Part shown: positions 42,197 through 54,155 of the stretch, one piece after another | Position numbering within the stretch: the first letter of the stretch is position 1 | How the letters are laid out: each line of letters opens with the position of its first letter | NCBI GenBank assembly: GCA_012656075.1 | Contig: JAAKBF010000049.1 | Location: forward strand, 741,662 to 805,661 | Source of the DNA: Phytophthora hibernalis | Taxonomy: Eukaryota > Oomycota > Peronosporomycetes > Peronosporales > Peronosporaceae | Direction: 5' to 3' | Length of the DNA stretch: 64,000 bases | Program-made: the position numbers and the translations under genes | The notes under the pieces: model-generated | Told to the model about the DNA's origin: nothing | What the model saw: the letters and a program-made list of their open reading frames with translations, nothing else | The model's database searches: none

Positions 42197-43062
42197 ATGG
42201 GGGTGCGTGATCTCGCTCTGGGCGCTCTCTCAGGGCACTGCTGTCCGCTCTCGTGTCGCATGTGGTGCTTCCTCGTCTCCGAACGCGTCAGCTGCGTTCG
42301 CTGGCCTCAGAGGCTGTGTGTACCTCGTAGGGGCCGGTCCTGGAGACCCAGAACTGCTGACGCTCAAGGCTCGTCGACTGCTGCTCAGTGCCACGTGCGT
42401 CGTGGTGGACGACTTGGTGGGGCCGGAAGTGTACGCGCTCATCCCAAAGGACTGCGAGATCGTATACGTAGGCAAAAGGGGGCAAGAAGGACTCAGCCCA
42501 GCAGGTGGACATTGATACTGTCCTGGTGGACAGGTGTCATCGTGGACACATTGTCGTCCGCCTCAAAGGGGGCGACCCCATGGTCTTCGGCCGCGTGCAC
42601 TCGGAGATCCGTGCACTGTGCAGAAACCAGTGCAAGTTCGAGGTGGTGCCGGGCATTTCCTCGGCTCTGGCGGTGCCTGCGACGGCCAACATCCCAGTGA
42701 CGCACAAGACGCTGAGCACCAACTTTGTGGTTATTTCGGGTCACAAACCGGCGGAGATGGACTTTGACACTCTGGCAAAGGTGGAGACTATTGTGTTGCT
42801 GATGGCGACGAGAACGATTGCAAGCATTTGTGAGAGTTTGGTGGAGAATGGAAAGGATAAGGGCACGCCCGTGGCGTTGATCCATTCTGGCACGAACCCG
42901 GATCAGGTGCTGCTGCTCGGGACGTTGGTGGACATCGCTGCTAAGACGGAGGGACACAAGTACTCGCCGGCGATTATTGTGATCGGACAGGTGGCCAAGT
43001 ATGGAGATCTCAAGGCGTATTTGGACGAGTCTGATGATGAACCGCTTAACACGGACGTTTAG
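42197..43062 (+). CDS. Uroporphyrinogen-III C-methyltransferase (SUMT)
   Basis: Transfers two methyl groups from S-adenosyl-methionine to uroporphyrinogen III, giving precorrin-2, the first step to siroheme used by sulfite and nitrite reductases. The family motifs are all present: CVYLVGAGPGDPELLTLKA (SAM loop), VVRLKGGDPMVFGR, FEVVPGISSALAVPATANI, THK, VISGHKPAEMD, then PVALIHSGTNPDQ and PAIIVIGQVAKYGD. Start chosen at ATG 42197, with two single-base excesses in G runs (42199-42203 and 42478-42482) interrupting the frame; both fit assembly indels. Stop TAG 43060-43062. A leader of about 35 residues before the domain is Ser/Ala/Arg-rich and could be a targeting sequence. A split, decayed paralogue lies at 4641-13430. 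Confidence 0.88.
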
Positions 43063-43350
43063 AGATGGAGGCTGAAGAACTAACATGCCTCGATCATAAT
43101 GTGTCAAACTCATTGTGGTTTCAAAGATGTGCCTTGTTTCGGCTCAACAGGCCGTAGTCGAGTCGTACTTAACAGAACAACCAAAACAAGTGATTTGACT
43201 TGGATTTTGTATTGGGTCGACCCAACGCAATAGACCTTATTCGGCAAATTTAGCCGGAATTCACAATACTGCATCTGCATTAAAGTGTGCATAGCAGGGA
43301 AAATTGCACGAAAAGTGCGTTGCACAAAACATCCCTAGTGTATATACTTC

Positions 43351-43592
43351 TTAGCTACGCACGATGTCCAGCAGCTCGCTGCGTCAGCGGTCGCGCGATG
43401 AACCAACGACCCTGTCGTCCGCTGCAAGCTTGCCGGTGTAGTGCATGACCATCTTGTCTCCACGCTGGGCGAACGTGGCATTGTCACCTTCCTCAATCAC
43501 CTCGGGCAACACTCAGACGCTCCTCCACCAGCGGGTGCGCCAGATCAATGTCCACGATTTTTGTCCGCGAGCTTGACGGGAATCACTTTCAT
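43351..43592 (-). pseudogene. Degenerate copy of the FKBP gene 3' half
   Basis: Minus strand, homologous to 4160-4614. Recognisable pieces are VDIDLAHP, IEEGDNATFAQRGDKM, MVMHYTGKLAADD and ELLDIVR, with internal deletions of about 70 and 115 bases (around 43545 and 43398) and frame changes. It is tail-to-tail with the SUMT gene, mirroring the FKBP/SUMT-fragment arrangement at 3562-5060. Confidence 0.85.
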
Positions 43593-43803
43593 TACAAGTC
43601 TATGTGTGTCACATAATGTGACACGCCTTAAATACGTCCCGAACTTTTTCAGAGGAAACTCTTCTGTGCGATCTGGATCGTGGGTTTTCACACAAAACCT
43701 CTGATCGCACATACCGGTACATCATAAACATTGGCACACTATGGCACTGCTTGACACACATATATAGTCGCACTCACACAAAACAACTGACGGCCACACA
43801 TTC

Positions 43804-44313
43804 GTGACAATGCCACACAAAGTACAGGATTTTGACCAACCCCAGAAGACCATCGATGGTATTTTTTCCAAAAATAAAGTGCGTTGTTTCAGTTCTCATT
43901 TCGATACCAAAACAGCAAGACAGGAGATCGAAGAAGGCTGGGCCGAAGGGACACTCAACCATGCCCCGCTCATTAAATTGGGTCCTAGTGGTGGCCAACG
44001 TACCACTGGACGAAGCGACTACCTTTCTCGAAGCGTTCAAATAGTACACACGATGTCTTATCGACTTTTTGACTGCTCATCGCCATCGTGCAAAACTGCG
44101 TGCTCATATGGGAAGTGCAAGTGGCGTGGAAGGGAGCTGGTGTGCTCCAATATGAGCGATTCAGTATTTACGAACGTGGAGATCATTCAAGCACGGTCCC
44201 AAATAGCCAAATCCTGCATATTTGGACCCCTCAATACCCAGGCACACCACTTTCATCGGCCATGTGGACACGCAACCGTGCACGTTAGCAGTGATCAGTT
44301 CAATTTTCTATAA
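43804..44313 (+). pseudogene. Zinc-domain fragment resembling the N-terminal part of oomycete MULE-type proteins
   Basis: SYRLFDCSSPSCKTACSYGK and CKWRGRELVCSNM have the Cys spacing of a FLYWCH-like zinc domain. The expected His-containing end appears in another frame (ERFSIYERGDHSS). A leader with FSKNKVRCFSSHFDTKTAR precedes it. No DDE core follows. Confidence 0.4.
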
Positions 44314-46473
44314 ATCATTGTGCGCGCCTTAGTTTCTATTTGAGTTTAATGCGTCAATTAAACGACCCGTTTTGCGCGATTTGTTAGAGTGGGGTTTTGA
44401 CAGTGCGCAATAGGCTGCTTCAAAATTTGGACTGGCGATATCAGTCTTCCTACGTCCGGGAATCATAAATCTTTAGGGTCGCTACTCATGCGTTGTAGTT
44501 CGAACGCTAGCATGAGTGACATACCATTAAAATCCCCGACTCGTTTCCAACGTCGGCAATATGCGGGTTTTGCAAAACAAGGACTACCGATTGAGAGAAT
44601 AGCATATTAGCTACATGGGGAAGCGGATGCACAATATCCGAAAGCTTCTTACATTCGCTATCTTACAGAGTATCCCGTTATGTCCCAGTTTGACAACTAC
44701 CGCATTGTTATATTTCGACGTCTACCGCAATGCTACACTTCGTCATCTACCGCAATGCTACACTTTGGCATCTACCGCAATGTCATTGCGCGGTACATGT
44801 ATTAATAGCTGCACAATGCTGTAGTAACTGCTTGTGAAGCTTAATGCTTCACCGTATTTCTGTACGACAGAAGCTTAACGGTGAATAATATTCGCTGCTG
44901 CAATCTAGACACTCTTTTGTTGCTTCAAGTATCACTACGGCTTTAAGTTGAAGCCTTCGATCATTAGGAACAAAGTGTAGTGAATCTAGGGTATTCGCAC
45001 CAGGCTAGATTAGGCCCAGCGGAGAGGAAGGGGCCATCCCGGATTGAGAGACGGACGGTCGTGGCCAGCTTTCTGGAAGTTTTCAGATCCACGACAGGGA
45101 GCCTAAAGGGAACACGTTCCTTGTAATTATATCTCTTTGTGTATTTGTTTCAAAAAGACCGAACAGGTTAATCCCAGCTGTGTTATGTGTCTGTCAGCGC
45201 TTCTATTGTGCACTATGACAGGATGGCGCACCTCCCAAGCAGCGCATTCGCATAGAGCGGTGAATCCCTACAATATCTTATGAATTATAATCACACGAAC
45301 ATTCCTTTCCAACTATGTGCAGACCCTGGCAGCCCAAACAGTTTCATTATTAATATTTCTCTTGTCCTGCATTATTTGAGTTGACCCGCCAGTCGTTCTG
45401 GCCGGTGCTACCCAAGGGCTGGTTGTCACTATCCGTTGCAGCTATGTTTCTGCAGTCAGCTCAGTGCAGCGTCACTAGGATGGTTCAGTACTCGTTCTTC
45501 TATTACACGATGTCTGCTCCTGATACGCCAGCAAGTGGACACTCCGTCAAGTACAAAAGAATAGTCAGCAGCAGGAATATGCATTTCACTGACTGGTGCG
45601 CTGAATTTTACTGATGTTCATGAAGCTGCCGCAGCAATTCAAGCAACCCATGCATCCGCTTCTTCGTACTTACTATCTAAACGTTCACCCGGGTAAACGA
45701 AGTAAACCATAGCTACGGCCATTCCTCAACTGAAACCTTTCAACTTACTACTCATTCGAACTAGCGCATATTGGAAAGCATTCGATATACCATTCAGAAG
45801 CTCGGTTTTGCTAGATCATCGTCAATATGCGGCATTCTCTAATTTCCTTATTTAAACCAAACACACAACCCAACGTATAGTTTATAACATTTGAGTCAGT
45901 TTCTCAACCACAAGGGTGGCCTCCTTGATGAGGAGTTTGCTACGCTGTCAACCGGTATTTAGAATATTACACTACTGTTGCAAAACAAAAATCACTCGGT
46001 AAACAGTCTGCTGGATACTATTTAGTGGACGCCCGTGAAGGACAGTGTTATCCTTTTCCAGTCCTTTGTCAACCTTTTTCAAGCTCCACCGTCGTCTTCC
46101 TGCCCAATAGTATACTGCTGCTTCTTGGCCATTGGTAGTTCGACGGGCTGTTTTCATTCGTTGTCTATGTAATTGCGACCCTGTGCAGGCTGATACATTT
46201 ACCCTCGTTCGGGTTGCTACAACATGCTGGTCGTCCTTGCTGCTAGTTGTTCCATGCGTTGACCAAGCTCTTCGGCCGCTCGTCCTAGCGGCTTCTCAAC
46301 GTGGACTCACGTTAGGTACGGTTGTTCCTGATTGCGATGTAAGAAATCATTAACCTAAACCTATCATGATCGTGCCCTGTCACTTGCATTTCACACAAAC
46401 GCATTTTTGTGTAATTTTCAGGGCTGAGTGGGTGATTTGACTGCGTTCTCGACGTTGACGAAGATGCATCGAT
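44314..46473. other. Gene-poor stretch
   Basis: Apart from the 25-bp tandem repeat listed separately I see no feature. The short frames at 45381-45614 and 46132-46353 lack any recognisable motif. Confidence 0.4.
44721..44785. repeat. 25-bp tandem repeat, about 2.6 units
   Basis: Unit TCTACCGCAATGCTACACTT plus five bases, at 44721, 44746 and 44771 (the last partial). Confidence 0.8.
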
Positions 46474-46559
46474 TCAGGATGTGGCTATAAAATAGACCGT
46501 ACAAAGACAAAAATCTGATAAGGACCAGTAATCAACATATACTTCAATAAAAGTTACTG

Positions 46560-49380
46560 ACGTGAAGCTGAAACTGATCATTGTTCCTTCTCCTCTTCTT
46601 CTATTCCTTGACGTGTCTTGTGCACACATGCGGCCTTCGGAGTCGCAGAACAACGCGCTTGCCAAGGGGCTCGGTATTGCCGTACAGCACTCAAAACCCT
46701 CGTGCCACACTTGGAAGCACGTCGTGTCGGTTACCGTCCGTGCTTTGGGGCAGAGGAAGAACTTGGCGTCGCCCTTGGAGCATTTCTCGCAGTAGTACGT
46801 AGTCTGAAATCTTTTCTTCTGCTACCCTCGGTACAAGGAGCACACCTTGCACGCGCGCTGGCGCCGCTTCTGGATCCCGGAGACCACCACCCAATTGTCG
46901 GGTTGCTTTAGCTTGTGTGTGGTCTTGCTGCGGCGCTTGTGCGCGTAAAGTAAATGCTCCGGTGTGCTTGGATCGAAGTCGTCGTCGCGCACATGCAGTA
47001 GTTGCTTGTGCAGCCTCTTCAACCAGTCGAAACGCTTGAGTGGACGAGCCCCCCTTATGTTGCAGGCTTCCTTGTGCGTGATATAAGCATTGACCAACGC
47101 GAGATCGAACAGATCCAAGAACAGACTCTTGTAGTTCTTGCGGAAGCTGAAAGCAGTCTGCACAGAATATGTCTGGAGGCGGAATTGATCATGCACATCA
47201 ACTCCGCCCATTCAGCGTTGGTAGTCCGTCACCGACTTAGGGAAGGGGAACGTGGATTGCCCCACTGCCTTCAGGTTCCTGCTGATCGTGTCGTTTGCCA
47301 TCGATACACCAGTCGCCAGATAGTTCAGCGGCTTGCGGTCCCACATGTGGCAGGCAACCAGGGTGGGCACCGCAACGGACCGCGAAAACGTGAATGCTCC
47401 ACGCTCGACCGTGCTTGGGCGGGTCTTGCGCTTCTCCACAACCTCCTTGTCGTACCCCAGCCTCGATGTCATAATCGTTCCCACCATGTACACTGCCATC
47501 GAGAGAAGTTGGAGTGCGTGTGCGACGGACGTGTAAAATCTATCAATGACAACAATGCGAAAGCCAGAGTAATTTTCTCCAAGCACTGCCTTCAAATTAT
47601 GGATAACCGCTGCAGCTCCAGTCTTGTGGTCAAAAGCTTATTGTACTGTCTCTAGGGCTTGACGCTTGCCAACGTACACCTCAAATCTAATGTAGTCAGT
47701 TACGGCATTAGATACTTCATTAAAATACAAAAGCTGTAAGCTACGACTTAAATCAAAAGCAAAAAACGAACCTGTGGTAATAGGCTGTACGAGACTCGCA
47801 AGCCATAAACATCTTAGTTCCATAGCGGTGTGGCTTGTCCGGCATAAACATACGCGTGTTCCTCTTCGACGTAGCTGGTAGAACACCTTAATCAAACGAT
47901 ATAATGTTATACACACTCCACGCCTTCAGGAATCGGCCCTGGATAACTTCCACAACTGCGCGAAGCTTCCAGAGCTTGTCGCGCTTGTTGGTAGATCCAT
48001 TGTTGCAGAAGTGCAGGTCGCTTAAAATCCCCGTGCACCGATTCCGTGCAAGAAATCGACCGAAGTTGACGCTAGGAAGTGCGGTATCATCAGCCATGGC
48101 CCAGTGGTCAGAGAATGGTCGAGTCGTCAGCATGTGGGCCACAAGTAGCCCCATAACCTGTATAATCTCTCGTGGTGGGTAGTCTGGATCCGCACGCAAA
48201 CGCCTCCGAACTTCACGCAGTGGCTGTGCTCCTTGGCCTTCGCGTACAAGACGCGCACGCTCAGTCCTTGCCTTCTCATCCACCTGGCGTTCTTATACCT
48301 ATTCGTTTCCCGCGTGATACATGTATACGTCCACAGCGTCTTCGGCACAAAATACAGAAGCAAATTCAGTGGCGAATCAAACTTCGATAGGATCTCCGGT
48401 GCAGGTCTCGCGATCTCGCTTGATAGTCCATCGAATGAACTGGTTTCGCTTTAAAACTGCGAAGATGATGTCGTCCGCGCCATTGACCACAGCGTATTCT
48501 GACCCATGTCTTCAATAGCTAGCGACTCTCCTCAGCCATCAAAACAAACTGCATCCACTAGTGAGGTTTCTTTTTCGTCGGAAGATATGTCGGCATCAAT
48601 TGGTCGTGCGGCAACGTGGTCGTCACCCGAGGAGCAATGGTCATCCGATAACGAATCCATGCTTCGTAATCTTCTGCAACATCATCCGCTTTCAAAATGT
48701 TTACGTCGTTCGGATTCACCGGAATCAGTGGGACCACAGTATTGGCGTCGGGGAACACGGATCGGGTGTAGTCGGCGTCATGAGCTCTGGTGTGGTCGAC
48801 TTGTTTGCTATACGACTAGGTGAAAATGGCGAGGTCGGGGACTCTGGTACCGCAGAAAGCGATTCCATCATTACTGCGGCCTCCTCTTCTTCGACATTAT
48901 TCCCCACAAACATTGCTTCCACTGTGGTTGCCGATAGCGCTATAGTGCTGTCTATCTGAGAAACCATAACAGTCTCATAGCCATCATTTCTATCGCCATC
49001 AATGCCCGCAGGCGTACTTGGTTCATTTTCGCTACCAGAGCTGTCAGATCCAAACAGAGCCTCTAGGCTTCACACCGCGGACTCATCTGCACAGGCAGAG
49101 GACACAGCTTGTTTTTCGTGTTCACGCCTCCTACAATGCCTTTGGTCACAGTGAACTTTACGACTGCGGCCTCTCCTACGAACACGTTCACGCCATCAAT
49201 GTGCTCCTCGTTCTCCGCAGACCACCAGTCGATAGAACCCATCAAAGAGGCGGTTCCCAGAGAGTAGGACAGTGAACCCAACTGCCATTTTTCCCAGTCG
49301 CAGACTACCACTCCTACCTTATATCTTTTCTGCCCAAAAATTGACTTGTTTAAAGTGTTGGTTTGCCATTTCTGAGCCAT
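46560..49380 (-). pseudogene. PiggyBac-like transposase (DDE_Tnp_1_7), nearly full length but broken
   Basis: Minus strand. Start ATG at 49378-49380 (MAQKWQTNTLNKSIFGQKRY). A long acidic N-terminal part carries LIPVNPNDVNILKADDVAED. The DDE_Tnp_1_7 segment has TRETNRYKNARWMRRQGLS, then RCTGILSDLHFCNNG, NTRMFMPDKPHRYGTKMF, VVIDRFYTSVAHALQLL, VGTIMTSRLGYDK and MGGVDVHDQFRLQ. ALVNAYITHKEA follows. The C-terminal Cys-rich domain includes RACKVCSLYRG, TTYYCEKCSKGD and CFQVWHEGFEC. A probable intron lies at about 47692-47771. The expected first catalytic Asp reads Glu (MACESRTAYY, codon at 47795-47797). Frame breaks near 46800, 47630-47640, 47885, 48330-48500, 48760 and 49000. Confidence 0.78.
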
Positions 49381-49397
49381 TTTCTTTTTATAATTAT

Positions 49398-49453
49398 TTT
49401 AAGTCGTAACTTACGACTTTATCTTGGCATTAAGCTGTAAGTTACGACGTTGG
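49398..49453. repeat. Near-palindromic repeat pair beside the piggyBac gene
   Basis: GTCGTAACTTACGAC at 49405-49419 and TGTAAGTTACGAC at 49439-49451 form inverted copies. A related AGCTGTAAGCTACGACTT lies within the presumed intron (47737-47754). They may be subterminal transposase-binding motifs. No TTAA-flanked ends were identified. Confidence 0.4.
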
Positions 49454-49839
49454 TAATCAAGGGGTTACCCCCCAACCCGAAGGGATTTTTACGCATGTGG
49501 GCCGAACTATCATGTATTGAATGCTGATGGATTCGCTACTAAACGCAAGATAAAACTTAACGTGTCTAGGGATCAAGCTCATGCGAAGCCTTACCCCTCG
49601 ATGTTGTCGCCGTTGTTATCGTGTCTTGAGATCTGTCATGTCTCCGATACATGGCAATCAGACACGATAAGTGGCCATATCATGTCTACGGCAGATAGAG
49701 AAAAGCCATATTGACAAAAAGACGACACGCAAATGTGGAAGAGACATTGATTTCAAACCAGATGGTTATCAGCACAAGCATCTAATACTAAAACGAAGAC
49801 AAAGATGAGTGCACGCCACAATCAAGGATTGCGTGGACT

Positions 49840-50728
49840 CCTTCTCTCAAGCAATCAACTGGAAGTGGTCGCTGACACCCGACGGCGCGCGTCCCTCGTC
49901 GTCTGCCGCAGACTCCTCTCCAGCTTCCGTCACGCGGACTCGAAGAGTGCTCTTACCCCGACTTGGTTTGGGGTGCCGTTGCGCCAGCTCGTGTTCCAAA
50001 AATCTCAAAACAGAACAGATAGCGGCCTGCCCGCCAAACGAATGCTTCACCTTGTTGCACATGTAAACGGGGGCTCCTTGACTTCACCTGTCTTCAGGCC
50101 GATAGTTATCAGCTTACACGTATTTCCCTACGTGTCTGACGACGATAGCCAGCGTTCTTCTTCAGCTCAAGTCCACTTGGTCTTTTGTACTGCTCATTTA
50201 CGCGTTCATAGATCTTCTCCATGAAGTAGCCTTCTTTAGTTTTCACTATCGCATCCCACAAACGGGGGTCATAAAGTAAAATAACGCACATGCCGCCATG
50301 TACGGATACGGCTCATGATATGTAGGCTCAAGTCATCCTGAAGTGTCCATATTTTCCATTATATTAGAGCTTTGTTTACAAATTAGATTCCCGACTGCAA
50401 GACTCTCCATTCCACCAACTGCAGCAAGAAATGCTTCGTCAAACGACACATCCGGTGTCACAGTCTCCTCGTCGTTCTCAAGATCGTCAAGCGCCTTGAA
50501 CTCAAACATCTATTCATCAAAGCCATCATCGCTCACTCCGTCAGAATCAAGCCCACCATCGCTTTTGATAGTGGCTTGTGGCTTTGTGACGTTAATGGCT
50601 AGAATACAAACAATACATGTTAGATCGACATATCGTGTATCCCTATCATTTATAGTAGAAGATTCATATGATTCAACAGACTCAAGATCGGACGATGTTT
50701 CTTCAACGCTAACTTCTTCTGGGATCAT
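49840..50728 (-). pseudogene. Unrecognised multi-frame gene remnant
   Basis: Minus strand. An acidic N-terminal part starts at 50728 (MIPEEVSVEETSSDLESVES). It is followed by DVSFDEAFLAAVGGMESLA, then DPRLWDAIVKTKEGYFMEK, YERVNEQYKRPSGLELKKN and, after a break at the run of five C (plus GGGGG 50069-50073), KHSFGGQAAICSVLRFLEH. It reads as one protein over three frames and ends near 49847. Family not recognised; it could be a transposon-associated ORF. Confidence 0.4.
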
Positions 50729-51190
50729 GCCTTCATCGTCAATACGCCGATAAAAAAATCAAAAAGTTTTAAGTGATACTTTATAAAACCTTATTCGGGG
50801 ACCCGGACCTTTAGGACGGGTGGATTCGCAGTTCTCGTGTGCAAACGGCGAGGTTCATGGTATCATTAATAGCTGCTCTCTTTAAGTTCATGGAGAACAG
50901 TAACGCAATATATATCACCATATTATTATTAAAAAAGGTAGCTTCTCTTTACATTGCTTGAAACAGAACTTGTGTTACGCGCATCGGAAACGTAATTTAG
51001 GCCTTGAGTTCTTGAAAGGGGATAGGGTTATAGTGTTGTGCACCTCCAATGTCAACGAGATTAATGAGGGACAACAGGATAGCACTGCAGATGTGGAGTG
51101 CCAGTGCAAAGCCCGCCCCCAAAATCCGATTTACTGAGCTGCACTTGACGACAACCATGACCAGGAACTGCTGAAAATACACGCATGATT
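50729..51190. other. Non-coding
   Basis: No supported feature. Confidence 0.35.
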
Positions 51191-51367
51191 TCACACAAGT
51201 AGCTGATAAAATAGATGGTACCATCCTGTTCGATAAGAAGATCGGCATGTGGCCTTTTATTGAGCGCGTTCCTGCTCAGAATAGATCAAGGAATAGACCC
51301 TCTCGTACACTGGTGACCCGTCCTGTTAACGTCGGGAGTAAAGAGCAATTCACAATGCTGATAGATA
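51191..51367 (+). pseudogene. Inverted C-side segment of a mariner-like transposase
   Basis: Plus strand, ADKIDGTILFDKKIGMWPF, then IERVPAQNRSRNRPSRTLV and EQFTMLIDNVI. This is the segment that should follow the catalytic entry in the neighbouring minus-strand gene, but it lies in the opposite orientation. Confidence 0.55.
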
Positions 51368-51370
51368 ACG

Positions 51371-52113
51371 TCATTTCAAAACGATCAAGTTGAAGTCCAT
51401 CCGCTTTGACTGGACTGATCGATGTGGTGGTGTCTCGTTTGGTGCCATGTAGATCGTCCGGCTAGCCTCCGTCGTGTAAAACGACTTCTCGTCAATGTAG
51501 ATTAGGTTGTCTACAGATCTGAACTCGTACGTATCTCCATCGACAAACCCCAACAAAAGTCCAGCCTACACAGCAGGAAACCATTAGCACTTGATAAGTG
51601 AACACGACGTGTCTTCTATAAAAGCGAACTTACCTAGGAGCAATATTGGCTTCTGTCAATATTGGCTTGATGGAGTTCGTGTGGCGTACAATATCACCGT
51701 ATTTCTCCATTGCACGCTTGACGGTGATACCATGATGGACTTGGCTATCGCAGTCATGGTACGTCGCTTTCGCCACGGCAACTCGCTCAGTAGTTCTGGT
51801 AAGTTTGTCAACTGCTTTTTCCTGCCGCAGTTGCCTTGTCGCTTGCTTTTAAAAGAGGACAGTCCTCTATCTTCTTAACGATACCTGACAGTCTCTCTCC
51901 AGACCCAAATGCTGAGCTCTCACTGCAGCTAAATTGGTCTGCGGCCTGTTGAATAAAGCGACGCTGTACTTTGAGGTAAGCTGAGTGCTCGAGTAAGAAG
52001 GCAGCAATGTTGAAATTGGTGTCGGTGTCCAGGTCCTTGTTCGACTTGCGTTGGCCTTCTGTCATTGTGAAACGAGAGTATCTTAACGGCATCGCTCCCC
52101 AAGTCTGCATCAA
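51371..52113 (-). pseudogene. N-terminal and central part of a mariner-like transposase
   Basis: Minus strand. N-terminal part near 52100 (TNFNIAAFLLEHSAYLKV), then RKRRTMTAIAKSIMVSPS (HTH), AMEKYGDIVRHTNSIKPIL, TEANIAPR, an intron of about 65 bases (about 51572-51636) and GFVDGDTYEFRSVDNLIYI. The first catalytic Asp is in YIDEKSFYTTEASRTIYMA. It ends abruptly after HRSVQSKR at the inversion point (about 51367-51372). Frame breaks near 51810. Confidence 0.65.
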
Positions 52114-52975
52114 ACCTGCGCCGTACCCGCACTAATTTGGTCAACCACAAGAAGCACGTGTGTAAGGTGTGTGTTGATTGGTTAATATAAACAGAAGGTT
52201 CACTTTTCGGCCAATTTTGTTTCCGAGCCAAGTAATATGAAACAGACATCACGTCAACCTCGTCAACTAATCTGAAACAGAGGGAATACTTTGCCGTCTA
52301 AACCACTCTCCTGGTTCGATAACGGTTTTCTCGAAAGCAGTATAGATTTACACTCCCACCCAAACTACTACTAATACATGTAGCAGTTGCGTATCGGATT
52401 TCTATCAGTATTGTTAAAATAGTACTATCAACCGGTTTAATGTTAATTCCTGTCTAAACCCGACTTCACTGAACCTGTTGACGCGAAGGATGTGTGGATC
52501 CAATCTCACCTTTTGAGAGTGCTACAGCAGAGCTTTTGGAAGCGCTACGTCGACGTTCTCTCAGGAATATCCTGATGGTTGTTTCTCGGACGAAGGCATA
52601 CGAGGTACTAGAGAAACGAAAACAAGAAGGCAGCAGAACCACCGATCGTTCGCGATCTAGGATAGTAGTGAGCTACCAGTAGCGAAACGAGAGAGGAGGA
52701 AAACAAGAAGGAAGCAGAATCACCCATCGATCGCTAGTACTGGGCATATTACATCCGGTATTGGATTTGGCGACTGTTTTGTCCTATCCAAATGTCATTT
52801 TAATTGGACCTTCAAAGGCGAGGGTAACGTATTAATAAAAAGCAAACCGTGATTGCAATCGGGGTGTAATTTGGAGTTGTCGCTATTTAATAGGGTCGGG
52901 TTTTTGTGTGGCTTTGCGGTAGATATGTTAGCCCGAACCAGCCACTAGTGATCATTCAGTAGTCCCTACATCACC
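52114..52975. other. Non-coding
   Basis: No supported feature. Confidence 0.35.
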
Positions 52976-53134
52976 ATGTACTCTGCGGTCTTTCGCTGGA
53001 GAGCTATAACGCTACAATATGCGTACAGTGTAGCATGTGAACAGGTCGGCCGAATATTTGGAGTATCCGGTCGAGCTGTGCGTTGATGGTACAAAACGAT
53101 TGACCGTGCGATGACGGAAAAATATGTTTGGTAG
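52976..53134 (+). pseudogene. Isolated HTH end of a Tc1/IS630-like transposase
   Basis: ATG at 52976, MYSAVFRWRAITLQYAYSVA then CEQVGRIFGVSGRAVR, a TGA, WYKTIDRAM. It resembles the N-terminal domain at 39580-39500 in layout (FRWRA...RRWY). A C-to-T change would turn an Arg CGA into the TGA. Nothing of the DDE core follows. Confidence 0.6.
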
Positions 53135-53238
53135 TGTTTTGGCAAAGAAACCCCTCTTTTTAGTCCGTCAAATGGTCGATGTCATCCACGTTGTGAAAAG
53201 GGTCACGAGGAGGGCGGAAATTGGAGAGCAAATCATCA

Positions 53239-53960
53239 TCAATTAGGCTGTCGTTCGGCAGCCCTAATGCAGCTCGGAGCTCCTGCACATTTACACTCAG
53301 CTGCATATCCCTCGATCCATTTAGTCGCATGGTCAGCGGAAGACGTTTTCTTTTCGATTTTCCTCTCTATCTGGAGCGCGTCTTGCACCCAGCTGCTTAA
53401 TATTCGCGGAATGTAGCGCTGTCGGGTAGGGTAACGATTGTGTCGTTCGGCTACCGAGCTTGACTGACGGCCCAATGCGTGCGTACAATATCTCCTACCT
53501 GTATGTCTGGACGCTCGGCCAGGTACGAGTCGTCGGCTTCTGCTGCCTCGGTAATACGGGCTGGAGTCGCCCGTCGGATGCCTTGACGAACTTCCTTAGC
53601 GCCATACATCAGCAAATGCATTACGAACGGGCCATCGAACGTCTTCTGCTTCTTGTCGTTTCTCTTGGCTTGGGCCAGCACACCATGTCACGTTTCGGCC
53701 ATAACAGCCACTAGTTGCGCCTGCTTTTGGTGTTGCCATGGCTTCATTTAGAGTTTCATGTCGGTACGAGTCGTCTTCGTAGCGTAGCTACTTAGAGCCG
53801 AGCTCACCTTCGCTTCATCTAAGGAGTAGACCTTCTCAGAGTTGTCGTGCTATTCGTCAAACTCGAACTCTGCTTCTTCAACAGGGACAGTAGTCCTGCT
53901 TGCCTTTCAAATTCACCGACTCTTACTTCAACTCTTGCAACCGTTCCCTCCATGGTGCGT
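53239..53960 (-). pseudogene. Unrecognised coding remnant
   Basis: Minus strand. QAKRNDKKQKTFDGPFVMH and LAERPDIQVGDIVRTHWAV, then after a frame change SVAERHNRYPTRQRYIPRI. A weak coiled-coil-like leader (EVRVGEFERQAGLLSLLKK) may precede it at about 53930. Probably transposon-related. Family not recognised. Confidence 0.35.
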
Positions 53961-53976
53961 TTATATAAGTTGTGAA

Positions 53977-54155
53977 CTCTTAGAATGCCCAGCCATACAT
54001 GGACATTCTGAGGTGGTTAATTGTAAATCGGTTGGAGAGGTCGCTAATAAAACGACCTTCAAATCTGAGGACTGACGTCTAAAAATAAGTGCGCCCCCGT
54101 TTATATATAGCAAGTCGGAGGTTGTGCTTCTTATTAACGCGGTAAATCGTTTGAT
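53977..54155 (-). repeat. Dispersed repeat with terminal hairpin, copy B
   Basis: Reverse-complement match to 13833-14012, including the terminal AGAATGCCCA/TGGACATTCT stem (53983-54012). Confidence 0.75.
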
